DNA of 44,864 nt from Candidatus Bathyarchaeota archaeon (GTDB lineage: Archaea > Thermoproteota > Bathyarchaeia > 40CM-2-53-6). Position 1 is the stretch's first letter, and each line of letters starts with the position of its first letter. Below are positions 1 to 7,843 of this stretch, one piece after another. The position numbers were made by a program, and so were the translations under genes. The notes under the pieces were generated by a model. That model was not told where the DNA came from and did not search any database. It saw only the letters and a program-made list of their open reading frames with translations. Location: positions 1 to 44,864 of the forward strand of contig VBBP01000058.1 in assembly GCA_005884195.1 (NCBI GenBank). Reading direction: 5' to 3'.

Positions 1-578
1 GAAAGTCCTACTCTCTGGTAGCCGTTGACGCAGATTTCTCTGAGGCGTTCGAGGCCGACGGTCATTTGGACTCCTCGACGGTCACCTGCCAGCTCGTGAA
101 TCTCATCAACTATGACGGACCGGACGTGACGAAGATGTTCCCTCATACGTCTGCCCGGCAATACTGCTTGGAGGGTTTCGGGGGTTGTGATGAGAAAATC
201 GGGAGGCTTGACCGCCATCCGTCTCCTATCTTTGGCAGGGGTGTCTCCGTGCCGGACCTCGACCGAGAAGCCAAGCTTGTTGGACCATAGTTGGAGTCGT
301 TTGAGGAGGTCTCGGTTTAGCGCTCTGAGCGGTGTGATGTAGACAAGTGAGATGCCTTGTCTGTCGTTATTCCTGATCATTCTATCGATTAACGGAAGTA
401 GCGCGGCTTCGGTCTTGCCAGAACCGGTGGGGGCGATGATGAGGACGTTGTCGCCTTGGGCGATGAGGGGGATGGCCTCGACCTGAGGAGGCGTAGGCGT
501 CGAGATTCCGGTCTCTTGGAGCAGTCCCTTCAGTGGAGGAGAAAGGAGGGCGAAGGCTTCCGGAGCCATAGATGCCAT
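1..578 (-). CDS. Lhr-type superfamily 2 DNA helicase, N-terminal part
   Basis: Only the first 192 codons are inside the window; the gene runs off its left edge. The predicted product is an ATP-driven nucleic-acid helicase. Visible motifs are a Q-motif-like TPTPPQ near residues 28-33, Walker A APTGSGKT around 49-56, TPLRALNRD around 82-90, TTPETLQ around 131-137 and the DEIH box at 158-161 followed by ELAGDRRG. DEIH followed by EL and GxxRG is typical of the Lhr (large helicase-related) family of archaea and bacteria, which act in DNA repair. The start at 578 (ATG) is the most upstream of two close ATG codons and follows an AT-rich stretch on the minus strand that could hold a TATA box. The C-terminal domains are not visible. 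Confidence 0.88.
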   Translation of the reverse strand, partial: MASMAPEAFALLSPPLKGLLQETGISTPTPPQVEAIPLIAQGDNVLIIAPTGSGKTEAALLPLIDRMIRNNDRQGISLVYITPLRALNRDLLKRLQLWSNKLGFSVEVRHGDTPAKDRRRMAVKPPDFLITTPETLQAVLPGRRMREHLRHVRSVIVDEIHELAGDRRGVQMTVGLERLREICVNGYQRVGL

Positions 579-647
579 TGAGCAGTTAATAGAATTGGGC
601 AGCTCGAAGATAAACTTCCTAGGCGACCAAAAGGATCGTTCGAACCC

Positions 648-1058
648 CTATTTCTTCTCGGTTATTTTCTTCAAAAAGTCCTTGTAGCTAGGGGCTTTCA
701 TGAGGCTGGGAAGTTCCTTCTTCAAATCTTCTGGCCTGATCATCGTGATCCATCCTTCACCGTAGGGGCTCTTGTTGACCAGCTCCGGAGCGTCTGAGAG
801 AGTGTTGTTTACCTCAAGCACTACGCCTGAGATTGGGGAGTAGACGTCGGCAACGGCCTTGACCGATTCGACTGTACCGAGGCTCTGCATCTGGGCCACC
901 TTCACGCCTACTTTCGGGAGGTCCACATAGACGACTTCGTGCAGCGAGTTCTGGGCATAGTCGGTGACTCCTATTCTGCACTTGTCTCCTTCAAGCCGGA
1001 CCCATTCGTGCTCTTTCGTGTAGTAGACATCTTCTGGAACGTTGTACTCGCCTTTCAC
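648..1058 (-). CDS. gcvH: Glycine cleavage system H protein (lipoyl carrier)
   Basis: This 136-residue product matches the H protein, which carries the aminomethyl group on a lipoyl arm between the P, T and L proteins of the glycine cleavage system. The lipoyl-lysine motif ESVKAVADVYSPISG is present with the modified Lys at about residue 67, and the N-terminal YTKEHEWVR and C-terminal GEGWITMI segments are characteristic. Length is close to the usual 125-135. The start is GTG at 1058. No other glycine cleavage gene is nearby, so it could serve the glycine system elsewhere or act as a generic lipoyl carrier. A TATA-like box lies about 45 bases upstream. Confidence 0.95.
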   Translation of the reverse strand: MKGEYNVPEDVYYTKEHEWVRLEGDKCRIGVTDYAQNSLHEVVYVDLPKVGVKVAQMQSLGTVESVKAVADVYSPISGVVLEVNNTLSDAPELVNKSPYGEGWITMIRPEDLKKELPSLMKAPSYKDFLKKITEKK

Positions 1059-1098
1059 TGTTGGATCTTTCCCAGAAGCCTAGGCGAGGGTATGATTC

Positions 1099-1108
1099 GG
1101 TATAAAGA
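1099..1108 (-). promoter_or_regulatory. TATA-like box for gcvH
   Basis: On the minus strand the sequence TCTTTATACC lies 41-50 bases upstream of the GTG start of gcvH. This spacing predicts a transcript start about 15 bases before the start codon. It is inferred from sequence only. Confidence 0.4.
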
Positions 1109-1244
1109 TTCCAAAGGAGGACCATTCCCGGATGCATATCGCGTACATTTCTTCTCGGAGAGTCCATGGGCAGTTCAAGGTCTGAGGCTTGTGGTTTAAT
1201 CCGATAATGGGCGAATTCGAGTCCGAAACGTCGATCTCTCTCAG

Positions 1245-1457
1245 CACTCATGCGCAGCAGGACTCGGTCGCTAAGACCCCCTATTTCTAGAACACTCGCG
1301 GTCTGGCATGGATAATGGGTGAATCCGGCGATTCAGGGCTCAGTCACTGCTTGGGCGGGTAGCCGTAACTAGGGGGTACCGTGTGAGAGTATCGAGCGTT
1401 TCTCGGGAGTCGTTCGGGGGAAGTACCCCGGATCGCCGAACAGGGTTCATTTTGGGT
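1245..1457 (+). repeat. Dispersed intergenic element, copy A
   Basis: This is the main content of the 430-base gap between gcvH and the nitroreductase gene. It shares both ends and several internal blocks with the reverse complement of 43035-43237. Shared blocks include CACTCATG at the left end, GTCGCTA followed by GACCCC and CTATTT, GTCTGG, GATAATGGG, GGCGATTC, and GAACAGGGTTCATT near the right end. A hairpin TGAATC-CGGC-GATTCA is present at about 1320-1335, and a second one, CGGGG-GAAGTA-CCCCG, precedes the right-end block. I see no convincing reading frame in it. It may be a structured RNA or a non-autonomous mobile element. Confidence 0.7.
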
Positions 1458-1488
1458 CTAGAAGAGCGAGGACGGTTTGATTGGACAT

Positions 1489-2118
1489 CTACCAGCGGTT
1501 GTTGTGGACGAAGTTCTCCACGGGTTTCCTTCTTGGAAGGCCGAGTCTAATTGCTGGATGCCCGAGATAGATGAGACAGGTAATTTTAACGTGCTCGGGA
1601 ATCCCGAGTATCTTCTTGACCTCAGGTTCTCCACGTGTCAAGGTAGATCCGTGAACGGTCAAGCACGTAGCGAGACCTATTGCATGGGCCGCCAGCATAA
1701 GGTTCTGGACAGCCGGATAGATACTCGCATACCTGACCTCCTCACTCTTACCAACACGGTTGAGATCAACACAGCAATAGATTATGACTGGCACTTTCTC
1801 GGTGTTCCGAAGCATCTCAGTAGCCTCATCATACACGTCTGTCATCCGAGGAGACATTCCCGTGCTACCGGCGAGCCTGGCAAGCCAGGTCCGCAGCATT
1901 GGTTCCTTGAGACGGGCCTTGACCCTCGCGTCACGAACTACGACAAATTCCCATGGCTGAGTATTGCTTCCAGAGGCAGCCTTAGACGCACACTCAAGAA
2001 TGATCCTAATCTGATCCTCAGGGATCGGGTCAGGCTTGAATTTCCTGACCGATCTAAGCGAGTTGATCCCGTCCAGTAGAGACATTTCACTCAGCATGAC
2101 GACGCGGACTCCACTCAA
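1489..2118 (-). CDS. Nitroreductase family FMN oxidoreductase
   Basis: The product (up to 209 residues) belongs to the FMN-dependent nitroreductase fold. The diagnostic N-terminal RSVRKFKPDPIP appears at about residues 22-33, followed by the SGSNTQPWEFVVV segment that contacts FMN, and a C-terminal CLIYLGHPA strand. These enzymes reduce nitro compounds, quinones or flavins using NAD(P)H; the natural substrate cannot be read from sequence. Starts at residue 8 or 12 of the longest frame are also possible and would leave more room for the promoter shared with the divergent HAD gene, whose start lies only 39 bases away. Confidence 0.9.
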   Translation of the reverse strand: MSGVRVVMLSEMSLLDGINSLRSVRKFKPDPIPEDQIRIILECASKAASGSNTQPWEFVVVRDARVKARLKEPMLRTWLARLAGSTGMSPRMTDVYDEATEMLRNTEKVPVIIYCCVDLNRVGKSEEVRYASIYPAVQNLMLAAHAIGLATCLTVHGSTLTRGEPEVKKILGIPEHVKITCLIYLGHPAIRLGLPRRKPVENFVHNNRW

Positions 2119-2157
2119 GGTTAAAGACTCTCGCGCCCTCTAACTTGACATCGTCAA

Positions 2158-2736
2158 TTGTCAGGGTCTCAACATGAGCGACTGAAAATCGCTGTAGACC
2201 TCGACGGGGTCCTAGCTGAGACAATGGAAGCATGGTGCAAACGCGCCAATGAGTTCCTAGGCACAAGCTTCAAGCTTGCCGATCTAGATACTTGGGCGTC
2301 CTGGCGAAAACTGGGAATCAGCAGGGAACAGTTTTTCCAGTTCCTAGACGAGGCATGGGACGACTGGGAAAACATCCCGCCCACAGAACCAAGATTGGCG
2401 GAAAAAGTCCGAAAAATAGCCCGCTCAGGACAAATCGACGTCGTGACAGGACGAAGCAAAGATAGCGTTAGCGCAGCCAAGAGCTGGCTCGCCGAGCACA
2501 AGATACCATACCAGCGATTCGTGCGCGTCCCTGGATGGAAAGACAAGATCTTCCTAAACTACGACGTCTACATCGATGACGCTCCAGAACTGATGCCCTT
2601 GATCTCGCGCAACCCGAAAATGTGGGGAATACTCTACAGTCGGCCATGGAACAGAACAGTCCCCGAACTACGCCAAATCTTCAGAGTCGAAAGCTGGACA
2701 GAAATCTCAAAACTGTTCGAACAAATACGGCGGTGA
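2158..2736 (+). CDS. HAD-superfamily hydrolase, 5'-nucleotidase-like
   Basis: A 192-residue soluble protein of the haloacid dehalogenase superfamily. Motif I is VDLDGVLAET with the nucleophile and acid/base Asp pair at about D14 and D16, motif II is VVTGRS near residue 95, and motif IV is the YIDDAPE segment near residue 140. The small helical cap with WRKLGISREQFF between motifs I and II fits the deoxyribonucleotidase/5'-nucleotidase branch, so phosphate removal from a nucleotide or small phosphate ester is likely. It starts at TTG 2158, the only start codon before motif I. It is divergent from the nitroreductase gene. Confidence 0.82.
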   Translation: MSGSQHERLKIAVDLDGVLAETMEAWCKRANEFLGTSFKLADLDTWASWRKLGISREQFFQFLDEAWDDWENIPPTEPRLAEKVRKIARSGQIDVVTGRSKDSVSAAKSWLAEHKIPYQRFVRVPGWKDKIFLNYDVYIDDAPELMPLISRNPKMWGILYSRPWNRTVPELRQIFRVESWTEISKLFEQIRR

Positions 2737-2832
2737 GAATTACCCTGTCAGGGAAGTGGGTATCAGGTGTTTCGTGTGGGAGTGGTCCTCGGGGAACGCA
2801 TGAGGTCTCAGTTTACCCCGAGAACGAGACTT

Positions 2833-3198
2833 CTATTGTTCGCTGCCCGTCGAAGTCTCTCTGTCCTTGCTGTCCTCGCCTAAAATGGAACTAGTATCCG
2901 AGAAGATCGAACCTGTTTCCGTTGATGACGACCCGAACAAGGAACTGTCGGAAGGCACCTGCCAAGACGGTAGTGTTGTGTCTGGAGTCGGTGCGGTATT
3001 CATAGAATCTGTTTTCGTTGCGGACTTCGGCTTCTTTCCTTCCTTGATGTAAACGACTACGATCTTGTATGATTCGTGGCAGCTCTTGCATCGTCCAGCT
3101 TGGACAACTCTCTTGAGCTTGAGAGTGCGAGTCTTGCAGTTGGGACAGTCGATGAAACGGTTGCGTGCAACTGGTTCTTCCTGGTTGACGGTCTTCAT
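2833..3198 (-). CDS. Zinc-ribbon protein with low-complexity Ser/Thr-rich tail
   Basis: I do not recognise this 121-residue protein as a named family. The N-terminal half holds one zinc-ribbon-like unit, CPNC at about residues 18-21 and CKSC at about 37-40, followed by a basic KEGKKPKSATK segment. The C-terminal half is rich in Ser, Thr, Asp and Glu and is probably disordered. Such small proteins are common in archaea and often bind nucleic acid or partner proteins, but no function is shown. The ATG at 3198 lies about 20 codons before the first Cys pair. It is convergent with the HAD gene. Confidence 0.65.
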   Translation of the reverse strand: MKTVNQEEPVARNRFIDCPNCKTRTLKLKRVVQAGRCKSCHESYKIVVVYIKEGKKPKSATKTDSMNTAPTPDTTLPSWQVPSDSSLFGSSSTETGSIFSDTSSILGEDSKDRETSTGSEQ

Positions 3199-3380
3199 CT
3201 GCGTAACCCGTCAACTCGATAATCTCGACATAGCCATTCTGTAACCATTGCCGTAGACGAGTCGTCACCCATTCCATCCGCAGTCTCTTGGGATGCTTCC
3301 GTGGAATTGGTCTAGCGCAGCATGCTTCAAGATCTGAAAAAACAGATAGTCCCCTATTTCAGACCCGTTGGTTTTGACAC

Positions 3381-3390
3381 CCTTAAAAGT
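3381..3390 (+). promoter_or_regulatory. TATA-like box for the SPFH operon
   Basis: The sequence CCTTAAAAGT lies 42-51 bases before the TTG start at 3432. This predicts a leader of roughly 20 bases that contains a purine-rich GGAAAGG. It is the best TATA-like candidate in this intergenic stretch. Confidence 0.4.
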
Positions 3391-3431
3391 AACTTAGCGC
3401 AAGAAAACGGATTATCAAGGAAAGGTCGAAG

Positions 3432-3977
3432 TTGAGCCAGCCGAGCAGTGGTGCTTTTTACGATAGGGCGAAGTCTCAGACTAATCTGCAAGAGAAAATC
3501 ATGCTCCTTATTCCAGGATTTCACGGATACAAAGAGAAAGAGATCCGCCGCGAGTCAGACAAGCTTCTCAGAAACCAGATCTATCAGAAACTGTCCAGCG
3601 CAGAATCACAAGCTAAGGACACCTATAGGTCCCTCGTCAACCAGGGAATCAATGACACGTGGGACGATACTGATCATCTGATGGCTCGGCTCGACCGCGT
3701 AGTCGAACGGATCAATCATTCAGAGTACGGATACGCTGGCTTCTTTGACGTAACGAAGGTCAAGGAGCCTGACTTGGATCGAATGATGGACTATGATTAT
3801 CAGCTCCTGCAGATGACCGACACCGTGACCACTGCTATTCAGGGGCTCAAGGATACAGTGGATAATGGACATGTTCAGGACGCGAGGGGGAAGATCTCCG
3901 ACGCGATGAAGGCAGTGGACGCGCTTGAAACTGCGTATAACGGACGCAAAGACGTGATCCTGGGAGTCCAGCAGTAA
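3432..3977 (+). CDS. Uncharacterised helical protein paired with SPFH protein
   Basis: A 181-residue soluble, charged and largely helical product with no Cys clusters and no membrane segment; I do not recognise a catalytic motif. The central part (about residues 35-100) and the end (about 125-175) look able to form coiled coils. Its stop codon overlaps the ATG of the next gene (TAATG), so the two are almost certainly co-translated and may form one complex. In Bacillus the YdjI-type SPFH/zinc-ribbon protein sits in a membrane-stress operon with helical partners, and this gene may play a similar part. That role is inferred from context. The start is TTG, behind a TATA-like box. Confidence 0.7.
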   Translation: MSQPSSGAFYDRAKSQTNLQEKIMLLIPGFHGYKEKEIRRESDKLLRNQIYQKLSSAESQAKDTYRSLVNQGINDTWDDTDHLMARLDRVVERINHSEYGYAGFFDVTKVKEPDLDRMMDYDYQLLQMTDTVTTAIQGLKDTVDNGHVQDARGKISDAMKAVDALETAYNGRKDVILGVQQ

Positions 3978-4951
3978 TGCCACAAGTCATAGAATGGCGA
4001 GGCGCGGGCCCCGACGATATCGTCTGGCGCTACCCAGTGGAGGAAATAACAAACGCCGCCCAACTGGTAGTTCACGAGTACGAGACAGCAGTCTTCTTGA
4101 GAGATGGCAAGGCCTACGATGTCTTTCCGCCAGGAAGGCACACTCTTACAACACTCAACCTACCTCTCATAACCTCAGCGTATCGAATATTTTTCGGTGG
4201 CAAGAGTCCATTCACCGCTACGGTGATCTACGTCTCCACGAAACAGTTCGCTGGCAAATGGGGCGCGAAGGCCCAGACTACAGAGTTGGCTCCGCTGATG
4301 GTTCACGGGACAGCCTGGCTAAGGATAACCGACTCGAACCTGTTCGTTAACGAGGTCGTTGGAGGTCAGGGTGCCTTTAGCACTCCGCAAGTGGACGATT
4401 TCATCCGAGGATTCATCAACGAACGAGTCATCGATGAAATGTCCAAGTATGATCTTCAAACAGCATTCACCCAGCTTGACAAGGCATCAGTCACTGTGAA
4501 GGTCAACATCAACGATGCTCTGAAAAGAATCGGGACCGACCTTGTCGATTTCAAGTTCGAAGGAATCGACACCTCTGATCAGTTCCGAGACAGACTGTTC
4601 TGGATCAAACAGAAAGCGGCCACCTCAGACGTACTTAGGATGGAGACCGCTAAGGACATCGGTTCAAGCCTCGGCTCTTCCTCAGGCGCGGGATTCGGAT
4701 CCGGAATGGTGCTAATTCCCCAAGTAATGAACGCGCAGATGCAACCCGCGCCGCAACCTCAAGCCGCGCTCGTCGCATGTCCCAAATGTGGAAACGGCGT
4801 CCAACAGGGCGCGAGGTTCTGCCCCAACTGTGGAGCAACAATGTTCGTAGCGCCACCCCCGGCCCAAGCCATGACCCCTTGTCCCAACTGCGGAAAACCG
4901 GTCGCCGCTGGAACCAAGTTCTGCCCTGAATGCGGGCAAAAGATGAAATAG
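3977..4951 (+). CDS. SPFH-domain protein with double C-terminal zinc ribbon
   Basis: A 324-residue protein with an N-terminal SPFH (band 7/stomatin-prohibitin-like) domain over about residues 20-230, a Gly/Ser- and Pro-rich linker (about 225-265), and two zinc ribbons at the end (CPKC...CPNC and CPNC...CPEC). This arrangement matches the YdjI-like 'virion core protein' group of bacteria and archaea. SPFH proteins oligomerise at membranes; this one has no clear transmembrane helix, so it is probably a peripheral or cytoplasmic scaffold. It is translationally coupled to the upstream helical protein. The paired zinc ribbons may recruit partners. Its biochemical role is unknown. Confidence 0.85.
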   Translation: MPQVIEWRGAGPDDIVWRYPVEEITNAAQLVVHEYETAVFLRDGKAYDVFPPGRHTLTTLNLPLITSAYRIFFGGKSPFTATVIYVSTKQFAGKWGAKAQTTELAPLMVHGTAWLRITDSNLFVNEVVGGQGAFSTPQVDDFIRGFINERVIDEMSKYDLQTAFTQLDKASVTVKVNINDALKRIGTDLVDFKFEGIDTSDQFRDRLFWIKQKAATSDVLRMETAKDIGSSLGSSSGAGFGSGMVLIPQVMNAQMQPAPQPQAALVACPKCGNGVQQGARFCPNCGATMFVAPPPAQAMTPCPNCGKPVAAGTKFCPECGQKMK

Positions 4952-5311
4952 CCTATCCATTTCCGAGACCTCCAGTCCGTCACTTTTTGCCCGGTTCAAC
5001 GCAAGCAATTGTCGAATCAGTCCCCTACCCGGTGTCAGAGCTAGACGATTGTACCTAGTCATTTTCTCCTTCTTGTCTGCCCAAAATATTCGAAGAGGCC
5101 AGAGAAGGCCCAAACAAGACGGCACCGCCCCAAATGTCCCCAGCAATCAATGTATGCTATTGTCCTCCCAACCGTTATGGACGAGGTGAGAATTTTCCGC
5201 GATGCAGAACAGAACCCTGGTTATCGTTCCAGGTGAAACCGGATACATCTGTTCATCCAATCTCCCTCAATGAGAATTCATCTTTAATAACGGCAGTTTT
5301 GGTCCCGCCTC
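4952..5311. other. Intergenic region with leuC-like promoter
   Basis: A 360-base gap. Its right end carries the TATA-like box for the LeuC-like gene. On the minus strand an ATG at 5062 follows AAGGAG and opens a frame to 4712, but most of that frame is antisense to the SPFH zinc ribbons and I do not accept it as a gene. I see no RNA gene or repeat here. Confidence 0.5.
5283..5290 (+). promoter_or_regulatory. TATA box of the LeuC-like gene
   Basis: TTTAATAA lies 22-29 bases before the GTG at 5312. This is the spacing expected for an archaeal TATA box of a leaderless transcript, and it supports 5312 as the start codon. Confidence 0.65.
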
Positions 5312-6598
5312 GTGATCAACTTGTCCCAGACGATTCTCAACGATGACTCACTAACGTTTGCGGAGAAGATTATCAGCGTCAAAGCTGATGGAGGCGGGAA
5401 GGTCCATCATGCGGGGGAGATTGCTGTTCTGCCTGCTGACATGGCCATGGCCCAGGACAGCACGGGACCCTTGGCTATCAAGGTCTTTCGCGAGATGGGT
5501 GTTCAGAAAGTCTGGGATCCGAAAAAAATCCATTTGGTCATAGACCATAGTTTTCCCGCGCCTGACGAGAAGATTGCTAATCTCCATATTCTGATCCGAG
5601 AGTTTGTCAAGCAGCAAGGCGTCCGGCTCGTCGAGGGAAGCATATCCCACCAGCACCTCCTCGAAAACCACGTCGTGCCAGGCATGGTTCTATTTGGCGC
5701 AGACTCTCACACATGCCAGGCCGGGGCGATAGGCGCTTTTGCCACGGGTATTGGTAGTTCTGAGATGGCTGCTCTCTGGGCGAGCGGCAAGCTCTGGGTC
5801 CGGGTCCCAGAATCCCTCAAGATCAACCTCATTGGCCAATTCAAGAAGGGCGTCTACGCCCGGGACGTCATAACCCACTTCATCGGGATGGTAGGAGAGG
5901 ATGGCGGGAACTACAAGTCGCTAGAATGGAAGGGTCCAGCAGCCAAGAACCTCTCCATCGCGTCACGTGCTTGCATAAGCAACAACTCCATGGAATGCGG
6001 CTGCAAACTCTCCATCTTCGAAGTCGACCCTGCAACCCAGGACTATTTCAAAACAGCAAACCGGAAAGCGATGCTCGAGATACACGCAGGACCGAAGGCC
6101 AAGTACAAGGACGAATACGACATTGACCTAGGAACACTCGAGCCCGAAGTCTGGGGTCCGGGAAACGAGAGCAAAGTTCGCAGTGCAGGCGAATTCGGGG
6201 ACACGCACTTGGACGAGGTCTTCATTGGCTCCTCCACCAACGGACGATACGAAGACTTGATGGTTGCCAGCAAGATTCTCAAGGGTCACAAAGTGAAGCC
6301 TGGGACGCGTTGCATAGTCACCCCCGCTTCCAGGAATGTGTTCGAGCGAGCGATCAAAGAAGGTCTGGCCGAAACGTTTCTTGAATCCGGAGCCGTTTTC
6401 ACCAATGCTACCTGCGGTGCCTGTGTAGGGACCCACTTAGGCGTGCTCGGCGAAAATGAAGTCTGCCTATCCACCTCGCCACGAAACTATGTGGGACGAA
6501 TGGGCGCGTCAACTGCCAAGATCTATCTCGCTTCTCCAGCTACAGCTGCAGCATCGGCGATAGAAGGAAAGATTGCCTCTCCGGGGAGATACCTATGA
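5312..6598 (+). CDS. Aconitase-family large subunit (3-isopropylmalate/homoaconitate dehydratase type), Fe-S Cys replaced by Ser
   Basis: A 428-residue product of the archaeal LeuC/HacA group, which isomerises or dehydrates hydroxy-acids such as isopropylmalate or homocitrate together with a small subunit. Visible blocks are VIDHSFPAPDEK (about residues 77-88), FGADSHT (about 130), the VFIGSSTNGR block (about 304-313), TPASRN with the conserved active-site Arg-Ser region, and ATCGACVG with Cys 368 and 371. Family members normally read G-S-C-T-N-G-R; here the Cys that ligates the 4Fe-4S cluster is Ser 308 (codon TCC at 6233-6235, one base from TGC). The start is GTG 5312, 26 bases after a TATA box. 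It overlaps the small-subunit gene by ATGA. The substrate is not certain. Confidence 0.9.
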   Translation: MINLSQTILNDDSLTFAEKIISVKADGGGKVHHAGEIAVLPADMAMAQDSTGPLAIKVFREMGVQKVWDPKKIHLVIDHSFPAPDEKIANLHILIREFVKQQGVRLVEGSISHQHLLENHVVPGMVLFGADSHTCQAGAIGAFATGIGSSEMAALWASGKLWVRVPESLKINLIGQFKKGVYARDVITHFIGMVGEDGGNYKSLEWKGPAAKNLSIASRACISNNSMECGCKLSIFEVDPATQDYFKTANRKAMLEIHAGPKAKYKDEYDIDLGTLEPEVWGPGNESKVRSAGEFGDTHLDEVFIGSSTNGRYEDLMVASKILKGHKVKPGTRCIVTPASRNVFERAIKEGLAETFLESGAVFTNATCGACVGTHLGVLGENEVCLSTSPRNYVGRMGASTAKIYLASPATAAASAIEGKIASPGRYL

Positions 6599-7146
6599 GC
6601 CTCCCAGCACCGTCCTCGGTGATCCGAGGCAGAACCTGGGTCTGGCCCGACGATGTGAACACGGACATCATCATACCGTTCCGTTTCAAAGCCCGCACCA
6701 ACGACCCTGTCGAGATGGCCAAATACGCCATGTACGGGTTCGACCCAGAATTCTACAAGAAAGTCAAGCCAGGGGACCTCTTTGTTGCAGGAAGAAACTT
6801 CGGAGGGGGATCAAGCCGCGAACAAGCACCAGTCGCCATCAAATACTCAGGAGTAGCCGCAGTAGTCGCGGAGAGCTTCGCAAGAATATTCTACCGAAAC
6901 AGCTTCGCGATCGGACTACCGGCCCTAGAAGTTCCCGGAATAACCAAACAAGTCAAGCTGTTCGACGAGATATCGGTCAGCCTACAAGACTGGACAGTCA
7001 CTACCAAAGATGGAAAGGTGTATCATGCGCTGAAAGTTCCAGATTTCCTCCGAGGACTCATGCGTGAAGGTGGGTTGGTCGAATACTACAAGAAACACAA
7101 ATCCTTCCCATGGGAACGACTGGAAGCAACGGCAAGCACGACCTGA
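6595..7146 (+). CDS. Aconitase-family small subunit (LeuD-like swivel domain)
   Basis: A 183-residue partner of the upstream large subunit, with the start overlapping its stop (ATGA). It contains the NTDIIIP strand (about residues 22-28), the [15 protein letters not shown] motif (about 65-79) and [23 protein letters not shown] (89 onward, given in part), all typical of the swivelling domain that completes the aconitase-type active site. The substrate loop after IIIP reads FRFKARTND. Characterised archaeal enzymes carry a YLxx loop here (YLRT in homoaconitase, YLVY in isopropylmalate isomerase), and this loop also looks one residue longer. The loop therefore matches neither known specificity, and a different hydroxy-acid is possible. 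Confidence 0.9.
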   Translation: MSLPAPSSVIRGRTWVWPDDVNTDIIIPFRFKARTNDPVEMAKYAMYGFDPEFYKKVKPGDLFVAGRNFGGGSSREQAPVAIKYSGVAAVVAESFARIFYRNSFAIGLPALEVPGITKQVKLFDEISVSLQDWTVTTKDGKVYHALKVPDFLRGLMREGGLVEYYKKHKSFPWERLEATASTT

Positions 7147-7168
7147 GCCTGAAGCCCCTGGTTCGAAG

Positions 7169-7765
7169 TCAGCCGCTTGGTTGAATTCCTTTCAGTTCTC
7201 TTGCTAGCTGGCGGACTGTTGTGATGCGTGCGAAGCGGCGTCGTAAGGCGTATTCTGTGCGTTCGCGTATCGCGTCGACTCCAAGTTCTTCGCCTGGTTT
7301 GTCCCAGTTTGGGATTGGAAAAGTCATTGTCGCTTCGGTGACAAAGTCCACTGCGTAACCTAGGTCTGCTGCTATTCTCGCGGTCGTCTCACAGCACTGC
7401 TCCATCTGGATACCAGTGATGCCGACCCGTCTCACACCTTTCTCTATCAAGTACGGTTGCAAAGTCGTGCTGGTGAAGCAGTTGCGCGTGCTCTTGACCA
7501 TTACAGGCTCATCCGTCCGAGGCTTGAGAAAGCCCATGAGCTTGAACGAGGGGCTGTCTCTGGCGAACGCCTCGTCGCTGTCAGTATGTAAGAAGAAAAC
7601 CACTGGCAGATGGGCAGCACGATAGGCTTCGACCAGAGCGCTAACATTCTCTTCAAACGCTGGGTTGTTACGCCTTGCCCATCGCGGGCCGACTTTGAAC
7701 GACTCCTGTGCATCGATCACTAGCAAAGCCGATTGTGCAATAGGAACTTGGGTGGGGTCGAGCAT
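7169..7765 (-). CDS. Isochorismatase-family cysteine hydrolase
   Basis: A 198-residue protein with the Asp-Lys-Cys triad of the isochorismatase/nicotinamidase fold: D18 in LLVIDAQESF, K91 in VMVKSTRNCF and C124 in GIQMEQCCETTAR. These enzymes hydrolyse amides or enol ethers. The metal-binding Asp-x-His set of nicotinamidases is not evident here; HTDSDEAF occupies the equivalent stretch, so this is probably not a nicotinamidase. A long C-terminal helix with many Arg residues follows. It faces the aconitase-family pair convergently. The substrate is unknown. Confidence 0.85.
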   Translation of the reverse strand: MLDPTQVPIAQSALLVIDAQESFKVGPRWARRNNPAFEENVSALVEAYRAAHLPVVFFLHTDSDEAFARDSPSFKLMGFLKPRTDEPVMVKSTRNCFTSTTLQPYLIEKGVRRVGITGIQMEQCCETTARIAADLGYAVDFVTEATMTFPIPNWDKPGEELGVDAIRERTEYALRRRFARITTVRQLARELKGIQPSG

Positions 7766-7843
7766 GGTTCTCTATCGCGTGAGTCATCGTATATACTCAC
7801 TGCCTCGGAGTCACGCGCTAGGTCGGAATAGGGTCGCTATGTC

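Noticed and set aside
3199-3277. Upstream frame MEWVTTRLRQWLQNGYVEI, possibly an N-terminus of the zinc-ribbon gene in another frame
   Set aside because: No tandem repeat or obvious indel joins the two frames, and ATG 3198 already gives a good N-terminus for the zinc-ribbon protein.
3350-3362. CCCCTATTTC, also found in both copies of the dispersed element and near 645
   Set aside because: Only about ten bases match, without the neighbouring blocks of the element; the site near 645 includes the gcvH stop codon.
4712-5062. Minus-strand reading frame from ATG 5062 with AAGGAG before it
   Set aside because: Two thirds of it is antisense to the SPFH gene, including the zinc-ribbon codons, and the product has the Gly/Arg/Leu-rich make-up typical of antisense frames.
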